In this document: positions 13,201 through 25,016 of the stretch, piece by piece
Layout: each line of letters opens with the position of its first letter
How positions within the stretch are numbered: the first letter of the stretch is position 1
NCBI GenBank assembly: GCA_022579005.1
Contig: MU401479.1
Span: forward strand, 219,930-283,929
Length of the DNA: 64,000 bases
Direction of reading: 5' to 3'
DNA from: Poronia punctata
Taxonomy: Eukaryota; Ascomycota; Sordariomycetes; Xylariales; Xylariaceae
Notes under the pieces: generated by a model
Databases searched by the model: none
What the model was told of the DNA's origin: nothing
Seen by the model: only the letters and a program-made list of their open reading frames with translations
Position numbers and translations under genes: made by a program

Positions 13201-13719
13201 TTATAGAACCATGATATTTGTTCGTCTATATGCGAAGCTGGGATCCAGGCCTGCTGGGTGATGATCTCCTTGACTACAGCTTGTCAGCAAGACAGAGGAC
13301 TAACGAGATGCTAGTCGGTAGGCCGATGCAGACTTACCCGCTTTCATCTGTTCTGCTTTTCCTTTGAACTCCGGTGCGATATAGCCAACGGTGGCCGATC
13401 TTAGGACCCTGTGTCCGTTGTGGCCGTTGTGGCCATTGTGACCATTGACTGCCTCCTCATTGCCGTTTGAATCGTCACCGATGAAGGGGACACTGAGGTG
13501 AGTTGGCTGCGGCGAGGGATGGCGGCTTGGCTCCTCATTCTTAACTTTGCCCAGCAGCTTATTAGCCGGGGCTGGAGGCGCTGCTGACGTTATGTCGTCG
13601 GAAGCCATGATCTCGCTTTTGACTTGGAACCCTCCAAAGGATTCTGAGGGGTCTATGTAGTCAGGAAACCTATCAAGAGGCAGGTTAGTGGTCTGTAGGG
13701 TCAACATCTTCAATACCAT
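10260..13719 (-). CDS. GDH2: NAD-specific glutamate dehydrogenase, large fungal type
   Basis: Three exons: complement(13338..13719), complement(10360..13273) and complement(10260..10290), giving 1108 residues. Introns are 64 and 69 bases. The enzyme oxidatively deaminates glutamate to 2-oxoglutarate and ammonia with NAD+, feeding carbon into the TCA cycle when amino acids are used. Visible motifs include ARGGIRIVKSR near 609-617, EGGSKG (650-655) and GPDENTA (707-713), in the large-GDH catalytic core. About 450 residues precede the core. Residues near 92-103 contain four NGH repeats encoded by a 9-base period. The second exon alone reads to a stop at 10356, but that stop lies inside a GTAAGT donor. 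Splicing to CTGCAG adds FMSHRMAKAA, which completes the C terminus in the usual way. The start is the least certain point. Confidence 0.95.
13409..13447. repeat. 9-base tandem repeat coding NGH units in NAD-GDH
   Basis: About four copies of a 9-base unit (GTTGTGGCC-like on the plus strand) lie in the first exon of the glutamate dehydrogenase gene. They encode repeated Asn-Gly-His in a region expected to be disordered, a likely site of length variation. Confidence 0.8.
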
Positions 13720-13839
13720 GGTTGAGAGTCACTTGAGAACACCGCGACGGTATCAAGTGAAGGGACACGGAGAGAGGACGAGATGGGAGTCCAGAAAACA
13801 GAAGATAAAGCAAGGATGGCCGAGAGGGAGTGTGGCGAC

Positions 13840-13846
13840 TTTTATA
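13840..13846 (-). promoter_or_regulatory. TATA box upstream of NAD-GDH
   Basis: TATAAAA on the minus strand, about 120 bases before the chosen ATG at 13719. The spacing fits a core promoter with a leader of roughly 90 bases. Position and motif are seen; the function is inferred. Confidence 0.45.
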
Positions 13847-14671
13847 GGGGAAGTTGAAGAATGACATTCGCCATGCCCGTGCCGGATTGTGTAATTGAGT
13901 GAAAGAGTAACGGTGGACAGCCCCGATGCCAGAAAGTGTGTGGATTAAGATCGCTAAGATCGCTGTACACTTAAGCTGGAAACAGAATTGCTTGCGTCGG
14001 ATAATAATGATACAATGTAGAGTAGAATAGTCATCATGGGCTGTTCTACCCCAAGGCCAAAAGGGGTCACCCTGACGGTCTATGCAGTTCGCATGGCAAC
14101 ATATGCAGGTCCTGCGGAACGCCGACTCGAGCATGGGGCGACGAAAATAAAGGGTTATGAGGATAGGGGCATAACACAGGGGTAACAGAGCCTGTCTCGG
14201 TATGAATCCGAGCCTGCTGGTATGCTGCCGGGAGTAGGCAGATAGGCCGGTGGCAGGGTAAAATCAGGAGAGTGCGTAGGAAGCCGCTCTCCCGGGGAAC
14301 GGAATCAAACCAAAAACAACAGGCTGAAGAAGCATGGCGACTTACCGACAGGTGGCGATCTATGGAGCCGGTGGTATTCCCGGAGCTGTCGTGCTTGATA
14401 ACCTCTGTGGCAGGAGTAAGTATTGTAGTAGCCGTGGTCCACAATGCGAGAATGGAAATTGCCAATCTGGAGAAGACGGCAAGTGCGCTTTGTTCTCCTG
14501 TGGCACCAAGTCAACGAATGGAACTGTGGCTAGGTGAAGACGGCAGGAGGAGCGGCTAGAAGTAGGGAGGTGGGAATTTGTGCTCGCTTGAAAAGCTTCT
14601 TCAAAGCTTAAAAAGACAATTGTTATTAGTGTGTAGTGACAAAGGGTTTAGTATTACTGCAGGGAAAATAT

Positions 14672-14700
14672 GTATGGATGTATGTATGTATGTATGGAGA
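14672..14700. repeat. TATG/GTAT microsatellite
   Basis: A run of ATGTATGTATGTATGTATGG with a 4-base period in intergenic DNA. It has no evident coding role. Confidence 0.8.
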
Positions 14701-15589
14701 ATGCGTGCGGAGGTAAGGATGATGCAGGTTTTGACAATGTCAACTGTGTGCGTGAGTGTAGTAGTGTAACTCTTCAGTTGGTTATTATATGAATTATGTG
14801 AACGCTTGAAGGATCCCTTGAATATATGGCGATTTGTAGTTTTTTATGATGACGCCGAGGACCCCGGTGTTAGGCGTGACCGTCGCCAAGGAGAGTAGTA
14901 GGTACTTACAAGTTCTTGGGTGAGGATGTATATGATCCAGTTTTAGAAGCATGCAAAGGAACATAAAACACAGCCCCAGCCCTATTTATTGTACTGTACT
15001 GTGTTGTACTGCACTGTAAATACGGTGCTGCCAATGCCGAATGGGGAAGTGGATGTGGGTTTAAATGTCAACGTGATGTCCTTGCTGACTCGGGGGAACA
15101 AGAGCCTGTTATCAGGTGTCTTGTAGCAATAGGTAGTCCGGTGGTCTTATTTTGCAGGCGAGTCCGAAGCTTTGACAAGACGACAATGTAGACAGACAAT
15201 GGAGTGGACTAATAGGATACGAGGGAAAGAAGTGGGCTTGGCAACGAGGTACCTACCCAAATGCCTGTTCTGGAGCGTCTAAGCCAATGAATGGACAATT
15301 GTGATCACGTTCCTGTCTTGTCGTGGATTCCAGAATGCCTGAAGTAAGTATGGAGAACAAACAAAATAAAATCTGTAGTCATCAACTGACCAGATTGTGT
15401 ACAGCAAACAAGTAGTATGACAATGATAGGATCGTGAGTTCTTTATATGTGCAATTGTCAAGCCTGCCCATCATACAACCAATGTAAAGGGGGGTTGAAG
15501 ACTTATTACTGCATGTTTCTTTATGGCTAATTCCTGGTTAGCAGTAAGGTAGGTATATAGTTAATTAATTGATTAATTAATAATGTTTA

Positions 15590-16490
15590 ACGTTTAGGGG
15601 GTAGCTGCGTAGCAGCTATCCCGGCCTTTTAAAAGGCATAGGACGTAACAAGCTAACCTAAATAAGACAATGCTAACTTTACTTAGCTTATAGCTTTATA
15701 AATTTTTATTAGCTTGTGCCTACTTTTTTTTAAAGCATTAAACTTATTATGTTTTATTAAAGTTGCTTTTTATTATATAGTTTTTTTGTTTTTTAGTTTT
15801 TGCTTTAGTTTTTTTTATTATAGCTAGCTTTATGCTAGCTTTATTATTATAGCTTTAAAAGGTATTTAAAGTTGTTAGCTATAAGCTAACAATTTTGCTT
15901 TTATTACTAAAAGTATATTATTTTTATTGTTTTTTTTCGTTTTTATTTACTTTTTTATTTTAATACTTTTTATTACTTCCTTTTTTTAGCAAAGGCCTTT
16001 TTTCTTTAAGCAGCTTTTTTATTTCTTATTATTACTTTTTAAAAAAAGCTAAGGCACTATATACTTTAGCTTTTTTTTTTTTTTTTTCTTTATTTTATTA
16101 TAAGCAATATGCTAGCTTATATAGCATAGTTATTATTTTTTAAATAAAAAGCAAATATTAGTAAAGTATTTAGTAGCTTTGTAAAACTTTTAAAATTTGT
16201 TTAAGTTTTTTAGCAGCTATACTTAGTATCTTGCTTTATTTAGTACGCTCTAAAAAGCCTTATTATATATATGTATTAGCAAGCTATCCTTTGCCTACAG
16301 CCTACTATTATGCCTTAGTCTTAGTTTAGGTAGCGTTAGCTACTTATATATTAAGTAGCGCATTGCTTTGTAATGCACTATGTGCTGCAGCAACTTTACC
16401 TTGCTGTTTTACTACCTTTCCTTCCCCTTGCAAGCGTAGTATATTTCAGCCTCTTCGTGCCTAAACTTATAAGTACATAGTAGTACTTCT
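15590..16490. repeat. AT-rich, probably RIP-mutated island with hairpin edge
   Basis: About 850 bases of nearly GC-free sequence, rich in TTTTTATT, AGCTTTA and TAGCTATA words, with no ORF. It begins sharply after a GC-rich hairpin and a perfect palindrome (15598-15637) and grades back to normal composition by about 16500. The composition matches the retrotransposon block at 39.6-47 kb, so I read it as a small decayed repeat copy. The element family cannot be told. Confidence 0.65.
15598..15637. repeat. hairpin and palindrome at the edge of the AT-rich island
   Basis: An inverted repeat with arms 15598-15608 and 15612-15622 and a 3-base loop pairs over 11 positions, one of them a G-T wobble. 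It is followed by the perfect 14-base palindrome GCCTTTTAAAAGGC at 15624-15637. It lies exactly at the composition boundary and may be the terminus of a mobile element. Confidence 0.6.
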
Positions 16491-19400
16491 AAAAACCCCT
16501 TTGCTCTCTTGCCAGAAGATTCAATGCATCTAATGCAAGTTCATTCTGGTTACATATTATTACCAACAATCCTTGCAATACGTCTCTGGGCAATGGATCA
16601 CAAGACGCAAGACCGTACGTCAGACACAGAGCAATACAATGGACTAGGGGAAAACAGCAAAAAGACAACCAAAATGAAAAAAACTTCACTCAACAGTGAC
16701 GAGCATTGAGGGCCGTCTTGCAGCATTCACTAACTAGAACCGGCTACAGACTGTGTTATAATTGGCCCCCGATCAACCGGTACCTGAAAATCTCCACCAG
16801 CAATTGTTGTTGTATTTGGTACCCATGATCTGTATGGTGTAACTCACGCTGATTTCGCCTAGGTTAGGTATAACCACTGCATGCTGTACCAGTATTCAGT
16901 TTATTCTTACCCAACAATTAACATCAGAAGCGAGTTAAACCCAAGACCAAGCATCTTAAACGGAAGCTTGTCATTTAACGTAAAAAATAAGGGTTTAATT
17001 AGGCAACAATCTGCTACTCAAAATAACCATAGCACTTAATAACAACGCAAATGATTAGCCGATGCCATAGCTTCTACAGGTTGTTCTCCTGCCTAAAGCT
17101 GTAAACCGTTACAAACTTGCGGATTGTAGAGAGGCCTAAGCCATGCCATAAACCTTAAAGTAGCCTACACGTACACAACTGTTCAACCTACTATGTGTAC
17201 ACACATGTACCAAACCTAACCTAATAGGTAATTTTTTGAAGATGGCAAGATGATTGATGTCAATGAGGAACTTAAACAGACACATATTTGGACCATGTGG
17301 CACATGGGAGGGAAGCCTTGAATAGCCGCTAGCTTACAGCACTAGGAATGTAGAGTGGCTCGCCCCTAACCTCTACAAGCTGAAATGGCATGCCGAACTA
17401 GGCGAGATGAGGCTGTGTTCCCATTTCCCGTCAGTTACCTGAACACGGGCACTGGGACACCTAGCCCTGGGATTTTGCTAGGGTTGGCTCCTCGTGACCT
17501 CGACTATCTTGTAAATATCGAGTACAGAGATTGTAATCCCATGTGAGATATCATTTGATCAATCAGCACCGAGGGATTTTGATTCAAAAACATCGCTGAT
17601 GTACCTAGTGTAACTTGAGATACCTCCTTCTATCAAAACGTACGAGTACTCTGGAGAAGAAATTCCGTCACTATCTAGTCGAGATACTCTTTTGGTCTAG
17701 GACTTACATACTACAAGTACATAGTGCATATGTATTATGTTCCAGATACCAAATATGGCCCTGCGGTATCTAGTTGACGGCCAATTACAAAGTGCCTGGA
17801 ATTACAATATGCATTGAATCAGAGATCGAATCCCAAGGGGAAAAGAGACAATAGGACAATGTACACGGCGGTTCTGGAATCTGGCAAAATCTGAGAAGAT
17901 CGTGTGATAGCTTCGGAGGCACTATGGCGGATTAGCGCTTGTCCGTCTCGGGTACGGTGGGGATGGAAGCCGGGACCCCGGCGTGCATCGACATAGCGGG
18001 TGACTTGTCTAAAAATTGCTATTTCCATTGCCTGAAAGTCCTCGCTATCCACTCGGATTTTGACAATCGCTATGTTGCCCCGCGATTTTTTTCTTCTTTG
18101 CGACCAAAAACCTGCTGAGTCTTGGCTTGCGAACCCACCGCTCAGCGATCCGGATCGTGCCAATACTGGAACCGTTGTCCGGACCCGTCATTCCCTGACT
18201 AAAAATTTATGAAAAAATTTCGCTCCTGGAGGTTTCCATTACCCCTTCGCTCCATTCTATTACCCCCATTTTACTTGATCTTAAGCCATCGTCCCCATTT
18301 CTACCCGCCAAAACATACCCCGATTGAACGCAAGACAACACGATCAGGCCTCGTGATGGCTAATCATTCCCAGGCCCGTCCCACATTGGGCTAACATGTT
18401 AATAATTACCGTATGTACCTAGGTGTACCTGAGGTCAAGACCTGGGGAAGACCAACCCCGGATTTCTGCCCAGATTTTATCGACCCATGCACGTCTCCGG
18501 AATGCCGTTACATGCACAGTGAAATAAGACAGTGGTACCTTACCGCTAGACTCTAGACGCCGTGCCTGGATTTTTGGGTCTAGATACCTAACCTACTCGT
18601 ACTCGTAGGGCCTAAAATACCGTACTTGGCGATAGTGCCTAGCACCTATTCTGTTTCTGGACTGCTTTCCATCGTGAACGAGTTTGAGCGTCAGTTGGAC
18701 GCCTCAACGATTGAATCCATCGCGGGCAGGGCATTCTTCCCGAAAAGCATCACGAGGAAGTCAAGCTCTTCTCGTCGGCGCATGGCGTTACCTCCTTTTG
18801 GTTTGCAATCTCCTATACCGCAGGACCGATATGGCCCTAAACGGCTCACGAGGCCCAATTTCAGTACGGCTCCAAATTGGATAGCTCTCCTTGAGACATC
18901 TGATAGCAAATAATTTCCATCATTTTTCGCAATACTGGCGACATCAATTGTATATTCCCGTGTCTCCATACAGCTTCACCTTGTTACATAATTAATACTT
19001 AACTATTAGCTAAGATTCGCAAAGGCGACATCTGTTTGGGCAGTGAGTCCGGTTCTTGTCGCCATTTTCACTTACCGCTCCTTCCCCAGCTACCGTCCGA
19101 TACATTCGGTTGCACTACCTACATAGGTAAATCTGTCTGGCTCGTGACTTCCCGTCTTATTTGTCTTCCCGTCCTCCGTCCGTTCTCGAGCAACCTCCCA
19201 CACGTACTCCAAAACCAACTATACGACCCGTCCCATTATTGGAGAACCCGAAGATAGAAAACTTGCCAATTACTAGGAACGGCAATTGGAGATGAGGAGG
19301 TGGATGGCGCGATGGGGTGAAGCGATACATTAACGTGCTCGTTTTTAGGACAATGTTTCAACGTTTCCGCATTGCACAGAAATCAGATTGACGGTACAAT

Positions 19401-20646
19401 TTTATTACAAAATCCCAGAGGTTGTGAGTATTTTGCACTAATCCCTTTTATATTGTCTAATATCGCAATACTTCCAAAAGAAACCTGCGTCCGGTCCCAA
19501 GAACTTAGAAGGTAACTGCCCTAATCGAATCCAAGGCGGACCTGACACGAGGCACCGTCGATACTGGGCTTAATTTGCAACATATACCCCTTGACCGTGT
19601 TGGAGCTGTCGAGGCCCCTCGATATTATCGCTGACGAAACAGAGCAAGGTCAAATTACTAAAGGCCCTCGACCTCCCCGTCAGAAACGGGCCGCTTGTCT
19701 GCCACAAAAACGCCGAGCTGGAGAGCTTTCATTACTGTGTATATGAAGGAAGTGCACTAGCAACGATTTGCCATATCTGTCAAGTGGCGCGGTGGCGGAC
19801 GAATGCAAGTCACGAAAATCCGGCGTTGCACTGCAGAAATGATCGCCAAGTGTGCCGCGTCAACTCCATTCGTGCTGGGTCTGACCACTATGCATTGTCA
19901 AAAAAGCTTGACTTGACCCGGCCTACACAAAGTGTTCCCGGAGAAATGACAAGACAGGGGCGGGCGGCCATTGATAAGGCGATTTGGAGTTGTCTCACGG
20001 GAAACCTAGTACAAGCCGATCCAGATTAATCGAATCGTGGCAACCATTGGCATTTTTGCCTACAATTGACCTCGTTAAACATGAGGGTAGGAATGATCTT
20101 GTTCTCTGTCGCAGCTGTCGCGGGGGCATCGACCGCAAGCACCCCCTTAGGCCTCTCCCATTGCACCTTTCTGTCCATCTCCAAGGCCCAGGATGATTGA
20201 AGTTGGTGTTTCTTATCTTCGTCATCTTAGTACTGCTATCTAGGCATTGCCTACACCACCGTGGGTACTACAGGACAACGTTGGATAGGTGCCCCCGGCC
20301 CCCGGGTATTTGAAAGCTTTTAGCTCCACCATTCTAGAATTTCACTAACCCCACCTTTGGAGGGTGGAGATCCACGGCTTTTAGGCCATGCTGTCTGTCG
20401 TACGGGGAGGTAATACGTGTACGATAGTATGCGAGTCAAGGCCCGTGATTCCAAGCCATTGTTCTTGCCTCCATCTGGCCAACTCGAACAAACCACTCAT
20501 AGAGTTCTCCGCCAGGCTCGACATCGCGCGGCCGCGCTCTAGCAGCAACCTACCTTGTGATCTCACGTACCAGGCAACGTACCAGACAAGTGTCCTGCTT
20601 TAGTCTTTAGGACGTCAATTAATTAGTCACCGGAAACTTGCCAGTC

Positions 20647-22191
20647 ATGCCCATGGCTTCCTCGGCCGGCGTTTCTCGGTTTTCGGATGTTCGTGCGCAG
20701 GCCGAATCTTACGATAAAGAGGACAGTTTGCGTCATCTGAGAGACGAATTTAACATACCAACCAAGGCCGACGTCAAGAGAAAGACGCTTCCGCCGGGCG
20801 GTGAGCTATAACTGCCACTCCCAGAGGTGCCCTCGAGGGGTAACTGAACAATTCCCGTAGATCGTAACAACAACGTACATGTCGATGAAACAACGCCATG
20901 CACTTACTTATGTGGAAACTCCCTTGGAGTACAGCCGAAGAGGACGGTGACCCGGATCCAGCAATATCTTGCGACATGGGCAACGCAAGGTGTACAGGGA
21001 CATTTCAAACCACTTCAGGACTCCCCTCTACCCACATGGCTCGACGTAGATCATCGGGCCGCCAAAATGATGGCTCCCGTGGTCGGGGCGGAAGAGACCG
21101 AAGTCGTCGTCATGCAGACCTTGACCGCAAACCTTCACTTATTGATGTCTGCATTCTACCGCCCAGACCCTAATGGTCGCCACAAGATCATTCTAGAAAG
21201 CAAGGCGTTTCCGAGCGACCATGTAGGTACCACCTAGCATAGAATGCGGACTATGTGTGCTAAGATGTCATGATAGTTTGCTGTCTTGAGCCAGATCAGA
21301 AATCATGGTCTGTCTCCGGAAAGCTCTATGGTCACCATAGAGTCCCCTTTCTCCGAGTATCCTGCTATCAGTACCTACGAAATTCAGGCCCTGATATCGA
21401 AGCACGCCACAGATACGGCACTCATCCTATTGCCAGGGGTTCAATATTATACCGGCCAGCTTCTCGATATCCCGACTATAACAGCTTATGCTCGCAAGCA
21501 TGGCATCTTTATCATTTGGGATCTAGCACATGCCGTCGGCAATGTACCCCTTTCACTCCATGACTGGGACGTAGACGCCGCCGCATGGTGTACGTACAAA
21601 TACCTAAACGGCGGGCCAGGTTGTATAGGGGGCGCGTTTGTGCACTCACGGAACACCCCGGACCCGACTACGGCTTCGGACAATGCAACCCAGGATCGCC
21701 GGTTATTAGGCTGGTGGGGGAACGATAAAGCCAGCCGATTCCGGATGGCCAACAGTTTCGAGCCTGTCAAAGGAGCCGCCGGATTCCAGTTAAGTAATCC
21801 TAGCGTACTTGACATCACAAGTCTCACCGCATCACTTGAGGTTTTTGAGCTTGCCGGGGGCATGGTCCCTTTGCGAGAGAAATCAAAGCGTTTGACGGCG
21901 TTCTTGGAGAAGTGTCTCTCATCCATGTCAGAAGACGCAAAGGAGCTCTTCCAATGCATCACACCGCCCGACCCTGACCAGCGTGGCGCTCAACTCAGTC
22001 TACTACTAAAAGACGGGTTGTTGGATGCCACAATGCGCAGTCTCGAAGAAAATGGCGTCATCGTAGATGAGAGGAGACCAAACGTCATCAGGGTCGCACC
22101 TGCACCTCTGTACAACACGTTCACTGACTGTGTGGACTTTGTTGAAACCTTCGAAACAGCTCTGCTGGCTGCACAGAAAACAAACCGATAG
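20647..22191 (+). CDS. BNA5: kynureninase
   Basis: Exons 20647..20800, 20861..21222 and 21277..22191 give 476 residues. Introns are 60 and 54 bases with GTGAGC and GTAGGT donors. Two in-frame ATG codons open the gene (20647 and 20653); the first is used here. The enzyme is a fold-type I PLP hydrolase that cleaves kynurenine or 3-hydroxykynurenine to (hydroxy)anthranilate and alanine, in tryptophan breakdown and de novo NAD synthesis. Visible motifs include YLCGNSLG near 69-76, the exon junction restoring [17 protein letters not shown] with the PLP-contacting Asp254, and [10 protein letters not shown] with the Schiff-base Lys280. GWWGN and [11 protein letters not shown] follow in the usual order. 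Length is normal and no key residue is missing. No other kynurenine-pathway gene lies in the window. Confidence 0.95.
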
Positions 22192-22311
22192 AAAGGACAG
22201 GCTTTTCATTTTTACTACTAGAATTCTTTCCAGAAAAGATTAGACGATTACCAGACTCTTGTCAAAAGTACGTCCCGGGCTCCGGGGCTAGCATTGCGTT
22301 TTGTTTTCCAA

Positions 22312-22342
22312 ACGTACACGTACACGCACACGCACACGCACA
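22312..22342. repeat. ACACG-type microsatellite
   Basis: A run alternating CACGTACACG and CACACGCACACG, essentially a CA-rich 4-6 base period, in the 3' flank of the kynureninase gene. Confidence 0.7.
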
Positions 22343-23077
22343 TCGCGGTCTTCTCGGGTATTCCCTGTCCAACACACGGGCTGTGCTTCTAATGATTAGC
22401 CTAATATAAGAGCCCGGAAAACAAGTGCTAAGGTAAATTAAAATGAACAAACATCTGGTCTATCTGGCGCCTTCACGGTGTTTAAATAGGTACGTATTTT
22501 ATCTAACTAAATCTACGACTTTGTAATATATTCACCATCGGCACCTGTCCAACAAGTTCTAATCCAGGGGGCTAGGGCGCGCTGCAACTAGGTACCTAGT
22601 TGAAAGGTTCGGATTTGCGCCAAGTCCTTTGCAGTCCAATCAGAAGGACTCTCAGTGCCAAAAACGTTGAACTTCTAGACTACAGGGGCACGAGGGGGTG
22701 TCGCAATCTTGATACAGGTGACAGTTACTACATACTATGACGTATGGCATTGTCCCCGAGCAACGTTGGTGAATGGGAAGCAACACCCTAGGAACTTGGT
22801 CATCACCTGTAGTACTACGTATTAGCCATTGCACACCAATATCCCATATAAATCCTATGCAAAACTTACCAATATTACCAATACACATAATCAAATCCTA
22901 CTTACCTACTACATACTATAAACATCACATCATCACGAAGGAAGAGCAGCAAAGGTATATACCTAAGTACAATTTCTAATTACAGCCCACAACATCAGAG
23001 AAGACTGACGACGATCTACTCTCTAGAGAAAACATCAACCACCTTACCGCATTTCACCGCCTCATATTCGACTCAGG

Positions 23078-23200
23078 ATGCCATTCTTCTACCACAAGGG
23101 CGTAGGCACCCGACACGTCGGCACGAGCGTAAACGCTAGTCGCCACGGTGTTCACCGGGGACCATGGCGATTCGTACGTGCCCTAATTCCAGTTCCTTGA
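23078..23200 (+). CDS. possible small hypothetical protein, or first exon of one
   Basis: An ATG opens a 40-codon frame rich in His, Arg and Gly, beginning MPFFYHKGVGTRHVG. A GTACGT donor lies inside it at 23173, and CTGAC followed by TTTTAG or TTTGGCAG lies just downstream. If spliced to the latter, the frame continues as ITCRSESYAV and runs to a stop at 23424. No known domain was recognised. Composition and splice signals make it more gene-like than the surrounding ORFs, but the exon structure is a guess. Confidence 0.25.
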   Translation: MPFFYHKGVGTRHVGTSVNASRHGVHRGPWRFVRALIPVP

Positions 23201-24098
23201 ATTGGGCACTGACACTGGCGATTTTAGTCCTTTGGCAGATTCAACTGTTTCCGCTAAAAACAATCTCTACCGACATCACCTGTCGATCCGAGAGCTATGC
23301 TGTGGCATCAGTGTTGTGGACTCCAACGGGCCAACGATGTTCTATACCACGATTTCATTTCTACGAGCAACAATCCGATTTGGCTTTCGGTAGAGGCTAC
23401 TTGAACTTGAGAATGCCGCGGTAGACGAGTCCCCTTGTGCGAATATCCATCTGTGGGTAACCTTGCCTACCAAGATGGAGACACGCTGTCAGGGAATAGG
23501 GTATTTTTGGGAGTTACGGTTTGAGGGAATGATGGATCATGACGGCGTAACAGGTTTTCGTTGCGCCTTTCTTTACTTGTACGATACCTGATGATTTGCA
23601 TTTCGCGCTCTGGTGCAGGGAAGAGGAGGATTCCCGCTATTGTTAGATGAGGGTACACCCTATGAACATTAATACAACTTGAATTCTCTTCATATCTTAG
23701 GATAATATCTTTCCGGAAAGGAGCGAAAGAATGTGTAAGCCATCCATTATGTAAAAGCAGTTTGGAGTGAATATGCCTCTATACTTTGTCATTACGAGTA
23801 CGTACGAGTGAGTAGTCTAGATGGTAAATCTTCAAGTATGCCAGTGTAGAAAGTAAGTGGGGCAGCTAGTTTACAAGTACAGGGGTAGGTATATTATACA
23901 TCGAAGTCGATTATCACCCCGCACTAACGTAGGTAGTAATATGGAGTCTACCTGGTCGGTGATTGAGTAATCAATCTTCTAGAGAACTCCAACCCTCCCC
24001 ATCAAAATTTCGAGACGCGCCAGTAGCCAAAGCTATTCGCAGCCCAATGGTTTCTTCTAGATACTCAAGTAATAGTACATGATCAACTCACAATAATA

Positions 24099-24631
24099 AT
24101 GTGGTAAGTAGTAACTTGCCCATTCCTGTGCTTTGTACGAGTAACAAGTAAAGGGGAAAAAAAGCTATAACTAACAACAACTTATAAAAAAAGCAAACAC
24201 ATCCTAAACGCTCAAGTAGCGATACGATCGCCATGCTGTACGTCCAACTTTCCAAACCCAAACCCAAAACCCAAACCACTTTTGACTTTTTTACTTACGC
24301 AAATCAAGGCAAGAAATGGTTCGACTGCGCCGAATGCCACCACGAGCAAGAATCCCACCAACTGCAGGAATCGCTAGAGATGACGTTCGCGTGCAAGAAG
24401 TGTCGGAAATGTTTCCGCAAGGACGCGCAGGAGTTCGAGGAGGCCGACGAGTACTGCCCGCACTGCGATAACCACTTCGTTCTCGAGGCCGTCACGCCGA
24501 AACCGGCGCTGCGGGTCGAGGGCGAGGACGCCCGTGTCGATAATCGCATGTTGAAAGACGATCGTGTCAAAGGGAAGGACGATCCGAGGTCGATATTTGA
24601 TTTGCAGCCAGAGGATCATATGTTGGGTTGA
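24099..24631 (+). CDS. HOT13: CHY zinc-finger protein, Hot13-like
   Basis: Three exons: 24099..24103 (only ATGTG), 24194..24237 and 24309..24631, giving 123 residues. Introns of 90 and 71 bases have GTAAGT and GTACGT donors, and the first has a perfect CTAAC branch. The junctions restore MCKHILNAQVAIRSPCC and then KKWFDCAECHHE, which is the CHY-finger opening. Further ligands are CKKC (about 56-59) and CPHC (about 78-81), followed by NHFVLEAVTPK. Known Hot13 acts in the mitochondrial intermembrane space, keeping the Mia40 import relay metal-free. The fungal family may have other roles. The last 40 residues are acidic and variable. A simple reading from the ATG at 24233 gives a wrong N terminus without the first zinc ligands. 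Confidence 0.9.
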
Positions 24632-25016
24632 TTCTGATTGAGGGCGAAGTAGCTGTGGTTGCGAAGAGGAAGAAAGAAAAAAGGATATTGGAGATGGAGA
24701 GGTGGAAAGTGGAAAGTGGAAAGTGGAAAGTGGAAAGTGGAAAGGGGGATAGCAATTAGGAGGTGGGAGGGTATGATATCTCCGGAGCGACTGAACTTCT
24801 TACGATACCACATGTTTTAGACATCACGAGACCAATGACACAAAATCAAGTAAACTCCATTTGGAAGCGACACAATAGAAAAAGCAATCTGGGAGGTCGG
24901 GCGAGTCGTTATTGGTACATCTATATTGTCAAGGGTGGTCTACCAAGAGCCTTTTTCCTTGCTAGTTCTACCGCTTTCGTTACCCGCTACCTAACCCATC
25001 GTAACCAAATACTGAC
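24632..25016. other. convergent 3' region with a minisatellite
   Basis: Lies between the stops of the CHY and proteasome genes. It contains six perfect copies of a 7-base unit at 24702-24743 and otherwise no feature. Confidence 0.6.
24702..24743. repeat. 7-base tandem repeat, six copies
   Basis: The unit GTGGAAA is repeated six times without interruption in the 3' flank of the CHY gene, probably within its untranslated region. Confidence 0.9.

Larger units (their letters stand above)
13720..20646. other. gene desert of about 6.9 kb
   Basis: No convincing gene was found. The first part holds the GDH promoter. A TATG-type microsatellite lies at 14672-14700, an AT-rich island at 15590-16490 and several runs of short, domain-less ORFs at 16.5-20.6 kb. 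The last part must hold the kynureninase promoter. Confidence 0.5.
22192..24098. other. intergenic between kynureninase and CHY gene
   Basis: Contains a CACACG/TACACG microsatellite at 22312-22342 and one weak small-gene candidate at 23078. The stretch is rich in TACGAGTA and GTAGGTA words near 23800-23900. Nothing else was recognised. Confidence 0.5.

Noticed and set aside
14067..14559. Overlapping ORFs upstream of NAD-GDH
   Set aside because: Opposing frames of similar length without domains; best explained as promoter DNA of GDH.
17940..18010. GC-rich stretch considered as a tRNA gene
   Set aside because: No cloverleaf with proper T-arm (GGTTCRANNCC) and acceptor pairing could be formed on either strand.
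18691..18969. 92-codon minus ORF beginning METREYTIDVASIAK
   Set aside because: The part near LDFLVMLFGKNALPAMD looked faintly like a helix found in SWIM-domain proteins, but the zinc motif is missing and stops follow at once. I cannot support a gene or pseudogene.
24233..24308. ATG at 24233 as the start of the CHY zinc-finger protein
   Set aside because: This reads through an intron and lacks the conserved CKHILNAQV zinc-ligand segment that splicing restores.
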